Origin: JBBTRP01 sp038065125
Lineage (GTDB): Bacteria > Patescibacteriota > Patescibacteriia > JACQRZ01
Reading direction: 5' to 3'
Assembly (NCBI GenBank): GCA_038065125.1
Contig: JBBTRP010000062.1
Coordinates: 1 to 19,914 of the forward strand
DNA: 19,914 nucleotides
How positions within the stretch are numbered: position 1 is the stretch's first letter; each line of letters opens with the position of its first letter. The notes under the pieces are model-generated. The model searched no databases, was not told where the DNA came from, and saw only the letters and a list, made by a program, of their open reading frames with translations. This document shows positions 1 through 5,827 of this stretch, piece by piece. The position numbers and the translations under genes are program-made.

Positions 1-73
1 AACCCGTCTTCACCATGGAGGCGAGATCATCAAGGGTGACCGACCCGTTTGATTGCTTTACTTCATGAGACAT
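1..73 (-). CDS. N-terminus of an unidentified small protein (partial, runs off left edge)
   Basis: An ATG at 73-71 opens a frame that stays open to the window edge for 24 codons, beginning MSHEVKQSNG and continuing SVTLDDLASMVKTG. It has the best ribosome site in the window: AGAGGGAG at 77-84, a few bases upstream of the ATG. It also has a plausible promoter at 103-131. The 'DDLASMVKTG' stretch resembles the start of small coiled-coil proteins of the type 'DLAxMVxxGF', which I recall from candidate-phyla genomes; that is memory, not a search result. The gene lies downstream of the HEPN gene on the same strand but is separated by a terminator-like hairpin, so it is probably transcribed independently. 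Function cannot be assigned from 24 residues. Confidence 0.65.
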   Translation of the reverse strand, partial: MSHEVKQSNGSVTLDDLASMVKTG

Positions 74-83
74 ACACTCCCTC

Positions 84-98
84 TTAATGATTCATTAA
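84..98. promoter_or_regulatory. Operator-like palindrome in the leader of the left-edge gene
   Basis: TTAATGA (84-90), a single T, then TCATTAA (92-98) form a perfect 7-bp inverted repeat. It lies just downstream of the predicted -10 (103-108) and directly upstream of the Shine-Dalgarno, where a bound repressor would block transcription start or early elongation. AT-rich half-sites of this size are typical of small dimeric helix-turn-helix or ribbon-helix-helix regulators. No regulator gene is visible here; autoregulation by the left-edge gene is possible. Confidence 0.4.
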
Positions 99-102
99 TG
101 AC

Positions 103-131
103 AGTCTACCATACTGACCTTTCCATATCAA
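103..131 (-). promoter_or_regulatory. Sigma-70-type promoter for the left-edge gene
   Basis: Read on the minus strand, TTGATA (131-126, 5/6 match to the -35 consensus) is followed by a 17-bp spacer and TAGACT (108-103, 4/6 match to the -10). The predicted start point falls near 95-97, inside the palindrome at 84-98, giving a leader of about 22 nt that carries the strong ribosome site. Spacing and location are ideal; the -10 is imperfect. Confidence 0.5.
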
Positions 132-180
132 CTCAACGCAAAGCCCTATGATTCTGGCCGCCTTCTCGCTCTTCGCCAAA

Positions 181-220
181 AAAAATCCTCATCGTATTTT
201 TAATACGACTGCGGTTTTTT
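181..220 (-). terminator. Rho-independent (possibly bidirectional) terminator after the HEPN gene
   Basis: TCGTATT (192-198) and AATACGA (202-208) form a perfect 7-bp stem around a 3-nt loop. An A-run lies to the left (about 179-185) and a T-run to the right (215-220), so either strand yields a hairpin followed by U residues; the minus-strand U-run is about 8 nt long. CC (187-188) and GG (213-214) can extend the stem beyond an internal loop. It sits between the stop of the HEPN gene (355) and the promoter of the next gene on the same strand, the expected place for an end of the MNT-HEPN transcript. Confidence 0.5.
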
Positions 221-223
221 AAT

Positions 224-309
224 GCGAAAATCTGTGTCAAGTCCGAATTTTTTGCGAAAATCGGTGCCAGGTATCTTTTCTTGTGTGGTAAAAGGTGTCA
301 GGTACCTTT
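224..309. repeat. Cluster of three REP-like repeat units left of the HEPN/MNT pair
   Basis: Three related units lie head to tail: 224-253 (GCGAAAATC, then TGTCAAGTCCGAATT), 254-279 (GCGAAAATCGGTGCCAGG, then TATC) and 288-309 (AAAAGGTGTCAGGTACC). The shared core on the plus strand is A(A)AATC-GGTGYCARGT. The first unit recurs almost exactly at 1135-1159 on the other side of the HEPN/MNT genes. Units of this type resemble the short repeats that accompany REP-associated tyrosine transposases (IS200-like, RAYT), as I recall the family; no transposase gene is in the window. No gene is evident in this intergenic stretch (74-354). Confidence 0.6.
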
Positions 310-354
310 CCTCTCTTCAGCATCTCGGGCGGCATACCACTTATTTCCTCGCCT

Positions 355-759
355 CTACGCCCGCAAAACTTTTTCCAAAACATACTTCCTAATCTTTGAT
401 GCTGCAGAATGCGCTCGTTCGGCATTCTTTTTCGAGAATGACGGGATATCTCCCGGATACCGCGTCTCAATATAAAATTGCGTCAAATAGATTGCGTCGT
501 CTTTCAATTCTTCAAATGACGGATCATGTCCACAGCAGCGCTCCAAAAGATAGCGGAGCTGATGGCTCTTTTCAAATGTACTGCCATGCAAAACGATAAC
601 CGCTTTCAAGTATTTCTCCGCTGTTTGCTGAGCGTGAAAACAAATTTGATTTGGCGGGCCTCCTTCTGCGAGCGCAAGACTTGCCATCTCTAAGTCCTCA
701 TCCGCATAGTTGGCCCACTCCCGAAAAAGATCTTTTTGTTTTTTTGAAAAACTCTTCAT
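355..759 (-). CDS. HEPN-domain protein of a HEPN/MNT pair
   Basis: A 134-residue all-alpha protein. Typical HEPN features are the helix FHAQQTAEKYLKA (about residues 41-53), the SHQLRYLLERC segment (65-75) and the Y-[IF]-x-TRYPGD motif ending near residue 104. In HEPN/MNT systems the HEPN partner is usually the toxic component, often an RNase with an R-x(4-6)-H motif, and the nucleotidyltransferase neutralises it, in known cases by AMPylating a tyrosine. Here Arg100 of RYPGD is present but no His follows at the right distance, so the canonical RNase motif is not evident. The ATG at 759-757 overlaps the MNT stop (ATGA), so the two are translationally coupled. It could also be a regulatory, non-nucleolytic COG2250-like HEPN protein. 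Confidence 0.85.
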   Translation of the reverse strand: MKSFSKKQKDLFREWANYADEDLEMASLALAEGGPPNQICFHAQQTAEKYLKAVIVLHGSTFEKSHQLRYLLERCCGHDPSFEELKDDAIYLTQFYIETRYPGDIPSFSKKNAERAHSAASKIRKYVLEKVLRA

Positions 760-1079
760 GCTGGTCGTTTATAGAGAACGACTCCCTTCTTTATGATCTG
801 CTCGATGAAAAAATCTCCTTTATCAAGACGGCGTTTCACTTCTGCGGGAGTATATATGAGCGTATCAACCGGAACACCGGCTCCCCATAAGAGAGATTGT
901 GCTTTCTGCGCTCTCTCAAGTCGATTGTGACGCGTTTTCTTGATAACAAAAAAATCAATATCGCTGTCGGGGCGCGGACTGCCCCACGCATGTGATCCAA
1001 AAAGAATCACCTGCTCCGGGCGATATCCCCTTGCGATTGTATCGCCGAGAGTCTTAATTTTTTTTGATACTTTTCTCAT
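756..1079 (-). CDS. MNT-type minimal nucleotidyltransferase (antitoxin-type)
   Basis: A 107-residue protein of the DNA polymerase beta superfamily. The signature GS-x(10)-D-x-D is intact: Gly28-Ser29, then Asp40 and Asp42 within PDSDIDFFVI. The third metal-ligand Asp is Asp72 in VPVDTLIY. All three acidic residues needed for NTP transfer are therefore present. Length is normal for the family. In characterised HEPN/MNT modules this protein transfers AMP to the HEPN partner and inactivates it. It lies upstream of and overlaps the HEPN gene by 4 nt. The 150 bp upstream of its start contain an inverted repeat and a weak extended -10. Confidence 0.88.
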   Translation of the reverse strand: MRKVSKKIKTLGDTIARGYRPEQVILFGSHAWGSPRPDSDIDFFVIKKTRHNRLERAQKAQSLLWGAGVPVDTLIYTPAEVKRRLDKGDFFIEQIIKKGVVLYKRPA

Positions 1080-1096
1080 ACATCTTTACTGTCGTT

Positions 1097-1105
1097 AGGA
1101 TAGCA
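1097..1105 (-). promoter_or_regulatory. Possible extended -10 promoter for the MNT-HEPN pair
   Basis: On the minus strand TG-C-TATCCT (1105-1097) matches an extended -10 (TGn plus 4/6 of TATAAT), 18 nt upstream of the MNT start codon. A convincing -35 is not visible; TTGCAC 16 bp upstream matches only 3/6. The same TGC-TAT arrangement occurs before the hydrolase gene at 2724-2732. Weak evidence. Confidence 0.25.
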
Positions 1106-1134
1106 GAGGCAAAACAAAGTGCAAAGGAGTCACA

Positions 1135-1193
1135 GCAAAATCGGTGTCAAGTCCGAATTAGTCGGGAGGCCGAAAAAAATTCGGACTTGACAC
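1135..1193. repeat. REP-like repeat pair forming a long perfect hairpin
   Basis: GTGTCAAGTCCGAATT (1144-1159) and its exact reverse complement (1178-1193) form a 16-bp inverted repeat around an 18-nt spacer. The spacer contains a smaller stem, TCGG (1162-1165) with CCGA (1170-1173). The left arm with its flank (1135-1159) repeats the unit at 226-247 on the far side of the HEPN/MNT genes. It lies between the hydrolase stop (1229) and the MNT start (1079). The RNA hairpin could end or stabilise the hydrolase transcript, although only four U residues follow it on the minus strand. Confidence 0.75.
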
Positions 1194-1228
1194 AACATTG
1201 GGAATCGACCGTGGGCAAGAGTAAAGGG

Positions 1229-2707
1229 CTAACGAGTATACTGGTGCCCGTAACCGCTATCGGCTATGTCGAGAATTGCCGATCCACCATTGACCTGCAC
1301 TCTCTTCCCGGTCGCATCCCACTCGATCGCATAGTGCTCAGCCGGAGGAACGCGAACGCTGGTGACGCGCGTGCTTCCGTTTTCAAACCCCCAAAAAACA
1401 AAAAGGTCTTGCTGTCCATTATCGTTGAAAAGAACTGCAAGCTTTGAATCATTTGGAGCCCAGCGCGCCACTGATGGAATATCAAAGCTCTTCTCAAGGG
1501 GTTTCGTATATACAAAAAGCTGATTTCCCGACATGTCGCCGATGGTTACCCCCTGCCCTGCGGAAGCATGAAATGCAGCGACGTATTTTTTGTTTGCAGA
1601 CCACAGATATCCAACGCCGTAATTGAACGATGCCCGTTGTTTTCCGGTAGTCTCATCAAATATCCGAACCCCCTCGCACTCAGTGCCGCACCCGTAATAC
1701 ACTGCAATGGAGTGATTAGCAATAGATTCGCTGGAATGTACGCGTCTCTCCTCGTCAAGATTAAAATGAAGAGGCGTGCGAGCAACCTGCGCGTATGCTG
1801 AAAATCCAAAGACTACGAGCGATGCTCCAAGAAGAATAATCGGCAGGATAATTCGTTTTGATCGGATCGGCAGCCGGTAGAAGAGTGTGTTCTCGACGCG
1901 CAATGTCAGTACAGCTCCTTTCGTATGCGTCCATGATGGTGGCTTGATGAAGTCGCTGTAATAATGGTTCGCGCCCTTGACGGGGTCTGGGATACGCCCC
2001 TTGACCAGAGCACCGGCGAGTTCGTAGCACTGATGCCAGGCGCTCCGCTGGGTTGGATCGCTACTTGGATCCTCGACGAGTTTTCTATTTTGATCGCTCG
2101 TGTTAAATGCGCTGAAATGGCGCGGGCGAAGAATAACATCATGATACGTCATCCCCCACTGCGAATATCCGATACGATTTCTGACAACCCAGCCAATCGC
2201 TGTTCTTCCTTTTTTGGAAAGGCTTCGCCCCTCCCCAAAGATCGCTCGGGCAAGAATCATCTGATCCGAATCATCATGAAAATCTCCCGTCCACAGCGGA
2301 TCGTCGACGGTCGGAATGCGTTTTTGAGCATCGGCCTCGATCGTGATTTCGAATCGCGCCGTTCGTTTGGTCAGAAATCCGCGGGACTCTCGAACGCTGA
2401 TGATGTGTGTAGAGCGCTGCGGAAACGGAGCATTAGGATCGATCATTAATTGCACCGCGATTTGTCCTTTGTCCGAAAAAAGAACATCGCGCTCGATGAC
2501 GCGGATGGTTGCGGAAATTGTGAGTGGCTTCTTTTTAATGGGAATGGAGCCGAGCGTGAAGTTTGGTGCGATACTTTGTCCCTTTTTAAGCTGCGTGTCG
2601 TACTGAACTGTCCGCCCAGAAATATCAAACTCTACACGAATGTCCTCCCCAATTGATGTGCCGCCATAACGAACACCGACAAGCTTCAAAGTGACTCGAT
2701 TTTGCAT
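1229..2707 (-). CDS. SleB-type cell-wall hydrolase fused to a signal-anchor and beta-propeller-like tail
   Basis: A 492-residue protein from the ATG at 2707. I prefer this start to the in-frame ATG at 2725 because the latter lies inside a TATAAT box, and GGGAGG is well placed for 2707. Order: a beta-rich N-terminal domain (about 1-140, C2-like in appearance); a Hydrolase_2/SleB domain (about 146-280) with the catalytic-type Glu in AIFGEGRS (Glu159), the helix AIGWVVRNRIG and ANHYYS (246-251), ending at NTLFYRL; a hydrophobic segment (285-307) preceded by RSKR and ending AYAQVA, like a signal peptide; then a C-terminal domain with WD/propeller-like repeats (YLWSANKKYVAAF, ARWAPNDSKLAVLF). SleB-family enzymes cleave peptidoglycan, mostly as lytic transglycosylases. 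There is no N-terminal signal peptide, so how the hydrolase reaches the wall is unclear. Confidence 0.8.
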   Translation of the reverse strand: MQNRVTLKLVGVRYGGTSIGEDIRVEFDISGRTVQYDTQLKKGQSIAPNFTLGSIPIKKKPLTISATIRVIERDVLFSDKGQIAVQLMIDPNAPFPQRSTHIISVRESRGFLTKRTARFEITIEADAQKRIPTVDDPLWTGDFHDDSDQMILARAIFGEGRSLSKKGRTAIGWVVRNRIGYSQWGMTYHDVILRPRHFSAFNTSDQNRKLVEDPSSDPTQRSAWHQCYELAGALVKGRIPDPVKGANHYYSDFIKPPSWTHTKGAVLTLRVENTLFYRLPIRSKRIILPIILLGASLVVFGFSAYAQVARTPLHFNLDEERRVHSSESIANHSIAVYYGCGTECEGVRIFDETTGKQRASFNYGVGYLWSANKKYVAAFHASAGQGVTIGDMSGNQLFVYTKPLEKSFDIPSVARWAPNDSKLAVLFNDNGQQDLFVFWGFENGSTRVTSVRVPPAEHYAIEWDATGKRVQVNGGSAILDIADSGYGHQYTR

Positions 2708-2723
2708 AGACTTATAGCCTCCC

Positions 2724-2732
2724 ATTATAGCA
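2724..2732 (-). promoter_or_regulatory. Extended -10 promoter of the hydrolase gene
   Basis: TG-C-TATAAT on the minus strand (2732-2724) is a perfect -10 with the TGn extension. No -35 at the right distance is convincing, which extended -10 promoters tolerate. The ATG at 2707 begins 17 nt after the hexamer, so the transcript would have a leader of only about 8-11 nt. In that case the GGGAGG between them may be lost from the mRNA, giving a near-leaderless message unless another promoter reads through. Confidence 0.55.
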
Positions 2733-2740
2733 TGTGTCTA

Positions 2741-2793
2741 TCAAAATAGTGGCTGACCCATTTCCCACCCTTATCCCTGACCCCTTTATCCCT
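2741..2793. repeat. TGACCC-type repeat between the DUF4132 and hydrolase genes
   Basis: The gap holds ATAGTGGCTGACCC (2745-2758) and CCCTGACCCC (2775-2784), with CTTATCCC and CTTTATCCC also duplicated (2769-2776, 2784-2792). On the minus strand it reads as GGGATAA-AGGGGTCA-GGGATAAGGG-TGGGTCA. Such GGGTCAG units are, from memory, another common short intergenic repeat found near IS200/RAYT-type elements. No terminator with a U-run is seen after the DUF4132 stop, so readthrough into the hydrolase gene is possible. Confidence 0.4.
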
Positions 2794-5361
2794 CTACGAC
2801 TTACTCGTGTTCTGAATCTGCTGCACAATGGTTGGATCGGCAATGTGCATATCATCCGCAAGTAAAAAAATCTTGCTCAAAATCTCGCTCAAAATGCTGT
2901 CTCCCTCGAACGGGAGATAAATAGCTTGCCTCTCCGTGTCGAATGAAGACGCATGTCGGACGATGCACAATCTATTTCCGGACGGCTGCACGCGGACCTG
3001 CGAAGACCCAATGTGAATAAGATATGTTGCGCGATCACCACGCACCTCCACATTCTCGTCTTTTACCATGCACCGATCAGCGTATCTAATACGCGGAATG
3101 ATGTACTCAAGCGCGGCCTTTCGCGTCTTACCTCGTTCAGTCAAATCGCCGAAGGCGTACCGCGACCACGCATCTAACTTCCTATCTCCCCACTCGGGAT
3201 CCATTCCCACGTTCGGTACGCTCGTAAAGAGATCGACGTCGCGCAGCGTTTCGGAAAAAATAATAACCGGAACGTCGACAAGCGGAATAACGGTCCGTGT
3301 CGTCTGTCGGAAAAATCTGATTTGGTCAGTCGAGAGAGTCGATGAAAGACCGGCAGCTGTTACGTCTTCGAGTGGATATACCTGAAACTCTGCACGGATA
3401 TCAAACGCTGGATAGTCGCGGTATGCCGGATCATCTCCGCTGTCCCACCCGAGACTGAGCATGTGGAACGCCCATCCACGCGCCTGACACAGAGAGTTAA
3501 ACTGGTGCTGCTTGATAATATTTGCGGCGAATCGATTCGAGTACAGTTCTGTCTTCTTTTCGTCGTCGCTGAGCAAGTACACCTCCCTAAACGCCTGCTT
3601 GATCGACTGTCGTATGCAGTTAGTCACAATATATTCGCGCCACGCAAGCGTCTCTTCGAGCGGCGAATAGAGCGGATGCCACAGCCTAATCTGCGCGTTT
3701 CCACCAAGCCCCTCAACCGGTCGTCCGCCACAATCGAAAAACTGTCCATTCCGATACACCGTTCTCGCCTCTCCATCATCCTTATTTCGAATGCTCCAAA
3801 TCAAAGATTCTGCGAATGCATGGAAAAAAGGATGCTTTTCAAATAAGTTCCTCCACGAACCAACGTCCCACGATTGCTGCGTGAGATAGCTTCGCTCCAA
3901 CCGTTGCGCCAGCCGCGCGAGCGTCAGTGCGGCAACTTTCTTAAGCGATGTAAATTTCTTCACTTCCTCGCGATGATTCTGGACAATGCTACGCGGGAGA
4001 TTTTTGACGGCCTTTCCCCCGGGATCAATCCATTGAGTCCTGACATTGGTCCCTTCCAATGTCAGGACTCCGGAGTATTCACCAAGAGCGAGATGATACG
4101 CGCGGGTATCATCGAACCCATACACAGGGAGGAGGGAGTCCTCCAAATCGTCTTGTGATATGCCAAGCTTTGCCGCTTTTCGTTGGAGGGACTTCTGAAT
4201 CGTCTTTTCCACCGTCCGATTGATCTTCCGCTGTGCCAATCGCATCAGCATCGGCACTCCGCGTGATGGATCGATCTGTTCGAGCGCCCAAACGCATGCA
4301 TTGCCCAGCGCCGTGTGGCGAGCACCGTGCTCCGGGAGCTTTTCATACGCAGCAATAACCCACGCGTACACGTGCTCTGCACACTCGTCGGCATCAAGGA
4401 GTGACCCAACCCAGACAAGTTTCGTTATCACCTCAAGTGCGAGTGGCGACACGTTATCATACAGCTGCGCTCGCATCCGTGCGTCAATAAATGCGTCAGC
4501 GGTTGGATACGTCTGATGATAGAAATCCCAGCGAGTGTACTCTTGTCGCATCTGCTCTTTTTCTGCGTCCGAGAATATATGCTTCTTCTGATATGCGTCC
4601 TTCACGACATCCATGACGCGCACATATTCGGTCGCGAACTCACTGCGACCCGCGAGAACCGTTCGCGCGGACGCAAGCCATCGCTGAGTCGGCTTCGGAT
4701 TGCTTTCACGGCAGATCTTTATGAGCGCGGTCCACGCCGTTTGGCTTTCGGCAGGAAACTCCGAAATGACCCCCAAAAGTGCGCCAATGCAGTGATCGCG
4801 CTCCTCGCGAACGAATAGCTCGCTCTCCGTCATACCGGATAGCTCCTGGTATTCGGCAAGAATTTTTCGCGAATCGCGAGAGGATTGCGCAAGTGAATGC
4901 GCACCACTACCCGAAAGCGAATCTTTCAGGCTCTGCGTGAACTTCTGCAGCGTTCGCATGAACGCAGAAGGAAAGGATCCGTGTTCAGCCTTGTAGCGAT
5001 TGAGTAGCGCCGCGATGGCGGGCAGCGGATAATCGGACTGCCCCGCATCTTTTGCTCGCAAAAAACCCTCGAGTGGGGCGAGGACAGCTGCAAGGTCTTT
5101 TTCTGTGCACACAAATCGCTTTGCAAACGCTTTTTTTGCCAACGTCTCACGTGGCCATCGATAGTCAGAAAGGTTGCGCCATGCGCTCAGCAGGGAAAGC
5201 GCGAAATACTTGCGCTCATCGTCTGCTGTAAGTGAATCCCAACATTCAAGCAAGATCGATTCCTTTGTTCCTAGATCTTGCGACGCAGCTTCTTTAAAAA
5301 TTTTTTGAATACGCTTGGGATCAACGGCATCCCATCGTTTCGGCTGCTTTCCAAATATCAT
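2794..5361 (-). CDS. DUF4132-family protein (MolR/YehI-like), without WGR domain
   Basis: An 855-residue, predicted soluble protein. The N-terminal 410 residues are helical, HEAT-like in texture. The recognisable core is about 430-640: a beta segment (VLTLEGTNVRTQWIDPGGKA), then KVAALTLARLAQRLERSY, HPFFHAFAESLIW, IRLWHPLY and IRQSIKQAFREVYLL. These match my memory of the DUF4132 family (E. coli YehI/MolR). The C-terminus carries the usual ending ILSKIFLLADD followed by DPTIVQQI (about 827-849). Biochemical function of the family is not established; the WGR domain of some members is absent here. It is the third gene of the E1-like/Gly-Gly protein/DUF4132 run, starting 12 nt after the Gly-Gly protein's stop. 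It has no Shine-Dalgarno and is probably translated by coupling. Two close inverted repeats lie within its coding sequence (4035-4070 and 4092-4113). Confidence 0.8.
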   Translation of the reverse strand: MIFGKQPKRWDAVDPKRIQKIFKEAASQDLGTKESILLECWDSLTADDERKYFALSLLSAWRNLSDYRWPRETLAKKAFAKRFVCTEKDLAAVLAPLEGFLRAKDAGQSDYPLPAIAALLNRYKAEHGSFPSAFMRTLQKFTQSLKDSLSGSGAHSLAQSSRDSRKILAEYQELSGMTESELFVREERDHCIGALLGVISEFPAESQTAWTALIKICRESNPKPTQRWLASARTVLAGRSEFATEYVRVMDVVKDAYQKKHIFSDAEKEQMRQEYTRWDFYHQTYPTADAFIDARMRAQLYDNVSPLALEVITKLVWVGSLLDADECAEHVYAWVIAAYEKLPEHGARHTALGNACVWALEQIDPSRGVPMLMRLAQRKINRTVEKTIQKSLQRKAAKLGISQDDLEDSLLPVYGFDDTRAYHLALGEYSGVLTLEGTNVRTQWIDPGGKAVKNLPRSIVQNHREEVKKFTSLKKVAALTLARLAQRLERSYLTQQSWDVGSWRNLFEKHPFFHAFAESLIWSIRNKDDGEARTVYRNGQFFDCGGRPVEGLGGNAQIRLWHPLYSPLEETLAWREYIVTNCIRQSIKQAFREVYLLSDDEKKTELYSNRFAANIIKQHQFNSLCQARGWAFHMLSLGWDSGDDPAYRDYPAFDIRAEFQVYPLEDVTAAGLSSTLSTDQIRFFRQTTRTVIPLVDVPVIIFSETLRDVDLFTSVPNVGMDPEWGDRKLDAWSRYAFGDLTERGKTRKAALEYIIPRIRYADRCMVKDENVEVRGDRATYLIHIGSSQVRVQPSGNRLCIVRHASSFDTERQAIYLPFEGDSILSEILSKIFLLADDMHIADPTIVQQIQNTSKS
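4035..4070. repeat. Perfect 15-bp inverted repeat inside the DUF4132 gene
   Basis: GAGTCCTGACATTGG (4035-4049), a 6-nt loop (TCCCTT) and the exact complement CCAATGTCAGGACTC (4056-4070). It encodes roughly GVLTLEGTNVRT of the DUF4132 protein. Perfect 15-bp arms with a tight loop are unlikely by chance in 20 kb. No U-run follows, so it does not look like an intrinsic terminator. Confidence 0.9.
4092..4113. repeat. Second inverted repeat next to the first
   Basis: GATGATAC (4092-4099), a 6-nt loop, and GTATCATC (4106-4113): a perfect 8-bp stem only 21 nt from the hairpin at 4035-4070. It encodes part of FDDTRAYHL. Alone it could be chance; as a pair with the neighbouring 15-bp stem it may mark a structured mRNA region. 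Confidence 0.6.
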
Positions 5362-5373
5362 ACAAAAATTCGT

Positions 5374-5814
5374 TCATCCACCGATCAAGGGAACGAGCTT
5401 GATGAAACGGATATCCGTATCCTTTGCAAGTTGAATTCGCTCATCAAGCTCTCGCACTTGTCGATCTCCAACAAGAATAAAAAACGCATTCGAATAAAAA
5501 CCTTTCAATGCGATTTGATAACGCTCCTCAATCGTCGGCTCCGCGGCGGATACCTTCTTTTTTTCCCGCACGAGGAGGGGTTTTTTGGCGCTGCGCCGAG
5601 GACGGCCGATATTGAGAATCGTCTCTTCAGCAGAGACTCGAACAGGCGAGAATTGCGCAGACACTCGCGTTCGGCTACGATCTCGAACCTCCCGATCAAC
5701 GCGACGCTTGATCAGCTCCTCGACCGTAATCACAGACGAAGGAAATGTGAGCTTCAATGTATCGGTCGTTCCGGTAATACTTGATTCGTCACGAATAGTG
5801 ACCGCTATCGGCAT
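5374..5814 (-). CDS. Ubiquitin/MoaD-like beta-grasp protein with C-terminal Gly-Gly
   Basis: A 146-residue protein ending KLVPLIGG, with the codons GGT GGA immediately before the TGA stop. The ends of the protein read like a split beta-grasp fold. Strand 1 is PIAVTIRDE (2-10), strand 2 TLKLTFPS (19-26), and the helix VEELIKRRVDREV (31-43). Late strands follow: AFFILVGDRQ (110-119), ELDERIQLA (122-130), DIRFIKLVPL (134-143) and the tail GG. The late part parallels ubiquitin's LIFAGKQLEDGRTL...LHLVLRLRGG and MoaD's terminal PPVSGG. Between helix and late strands is a basic, probably disordered insert (about 44-95, rich in Arg/Lys). In known pairs the terminal glycine is adenylated by an E1-like enzyme, and such an enzyme is encoded 13 nt upstream. 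Function could be a protein tag or a sulfur carrier. Family assignment is by pattern, not by database search. Confidence 0.65.
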   Translation of the reverse strand: MPIAVTIRDESSITGTTDTLKLTFPSSVITVEELIKRRVDREVRDRSRTRVSAQFSPVRVSAEETILNIGRPRRSAKKPLLVREKKKVSAAEPTIEERYQIALKGFYSNAFFILVGDRQVRELDERIQLAKDTDIRFIKLVPLIGG

Positions 5815-5827
5815 ATAATTTTTACAT

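Noticed and set aside
224..309. CRISPR array
   Set aside because: The three units differ in sequence and length, have no uniform spacers, and no cas gene is present.
2708..2725. ATG at 2725 as the hydrolase start
   Set aside because: It lies inside the TATAAT box and has no ribosome site, while GGGAGG is well placed for the ATG at 2707.
4035..4070. Intrinsic terminator inside the DUF4132 gene
   Set aside because: There is no U-run after the stem on either strand, and the reading frame continues through it with conserved family sequence.
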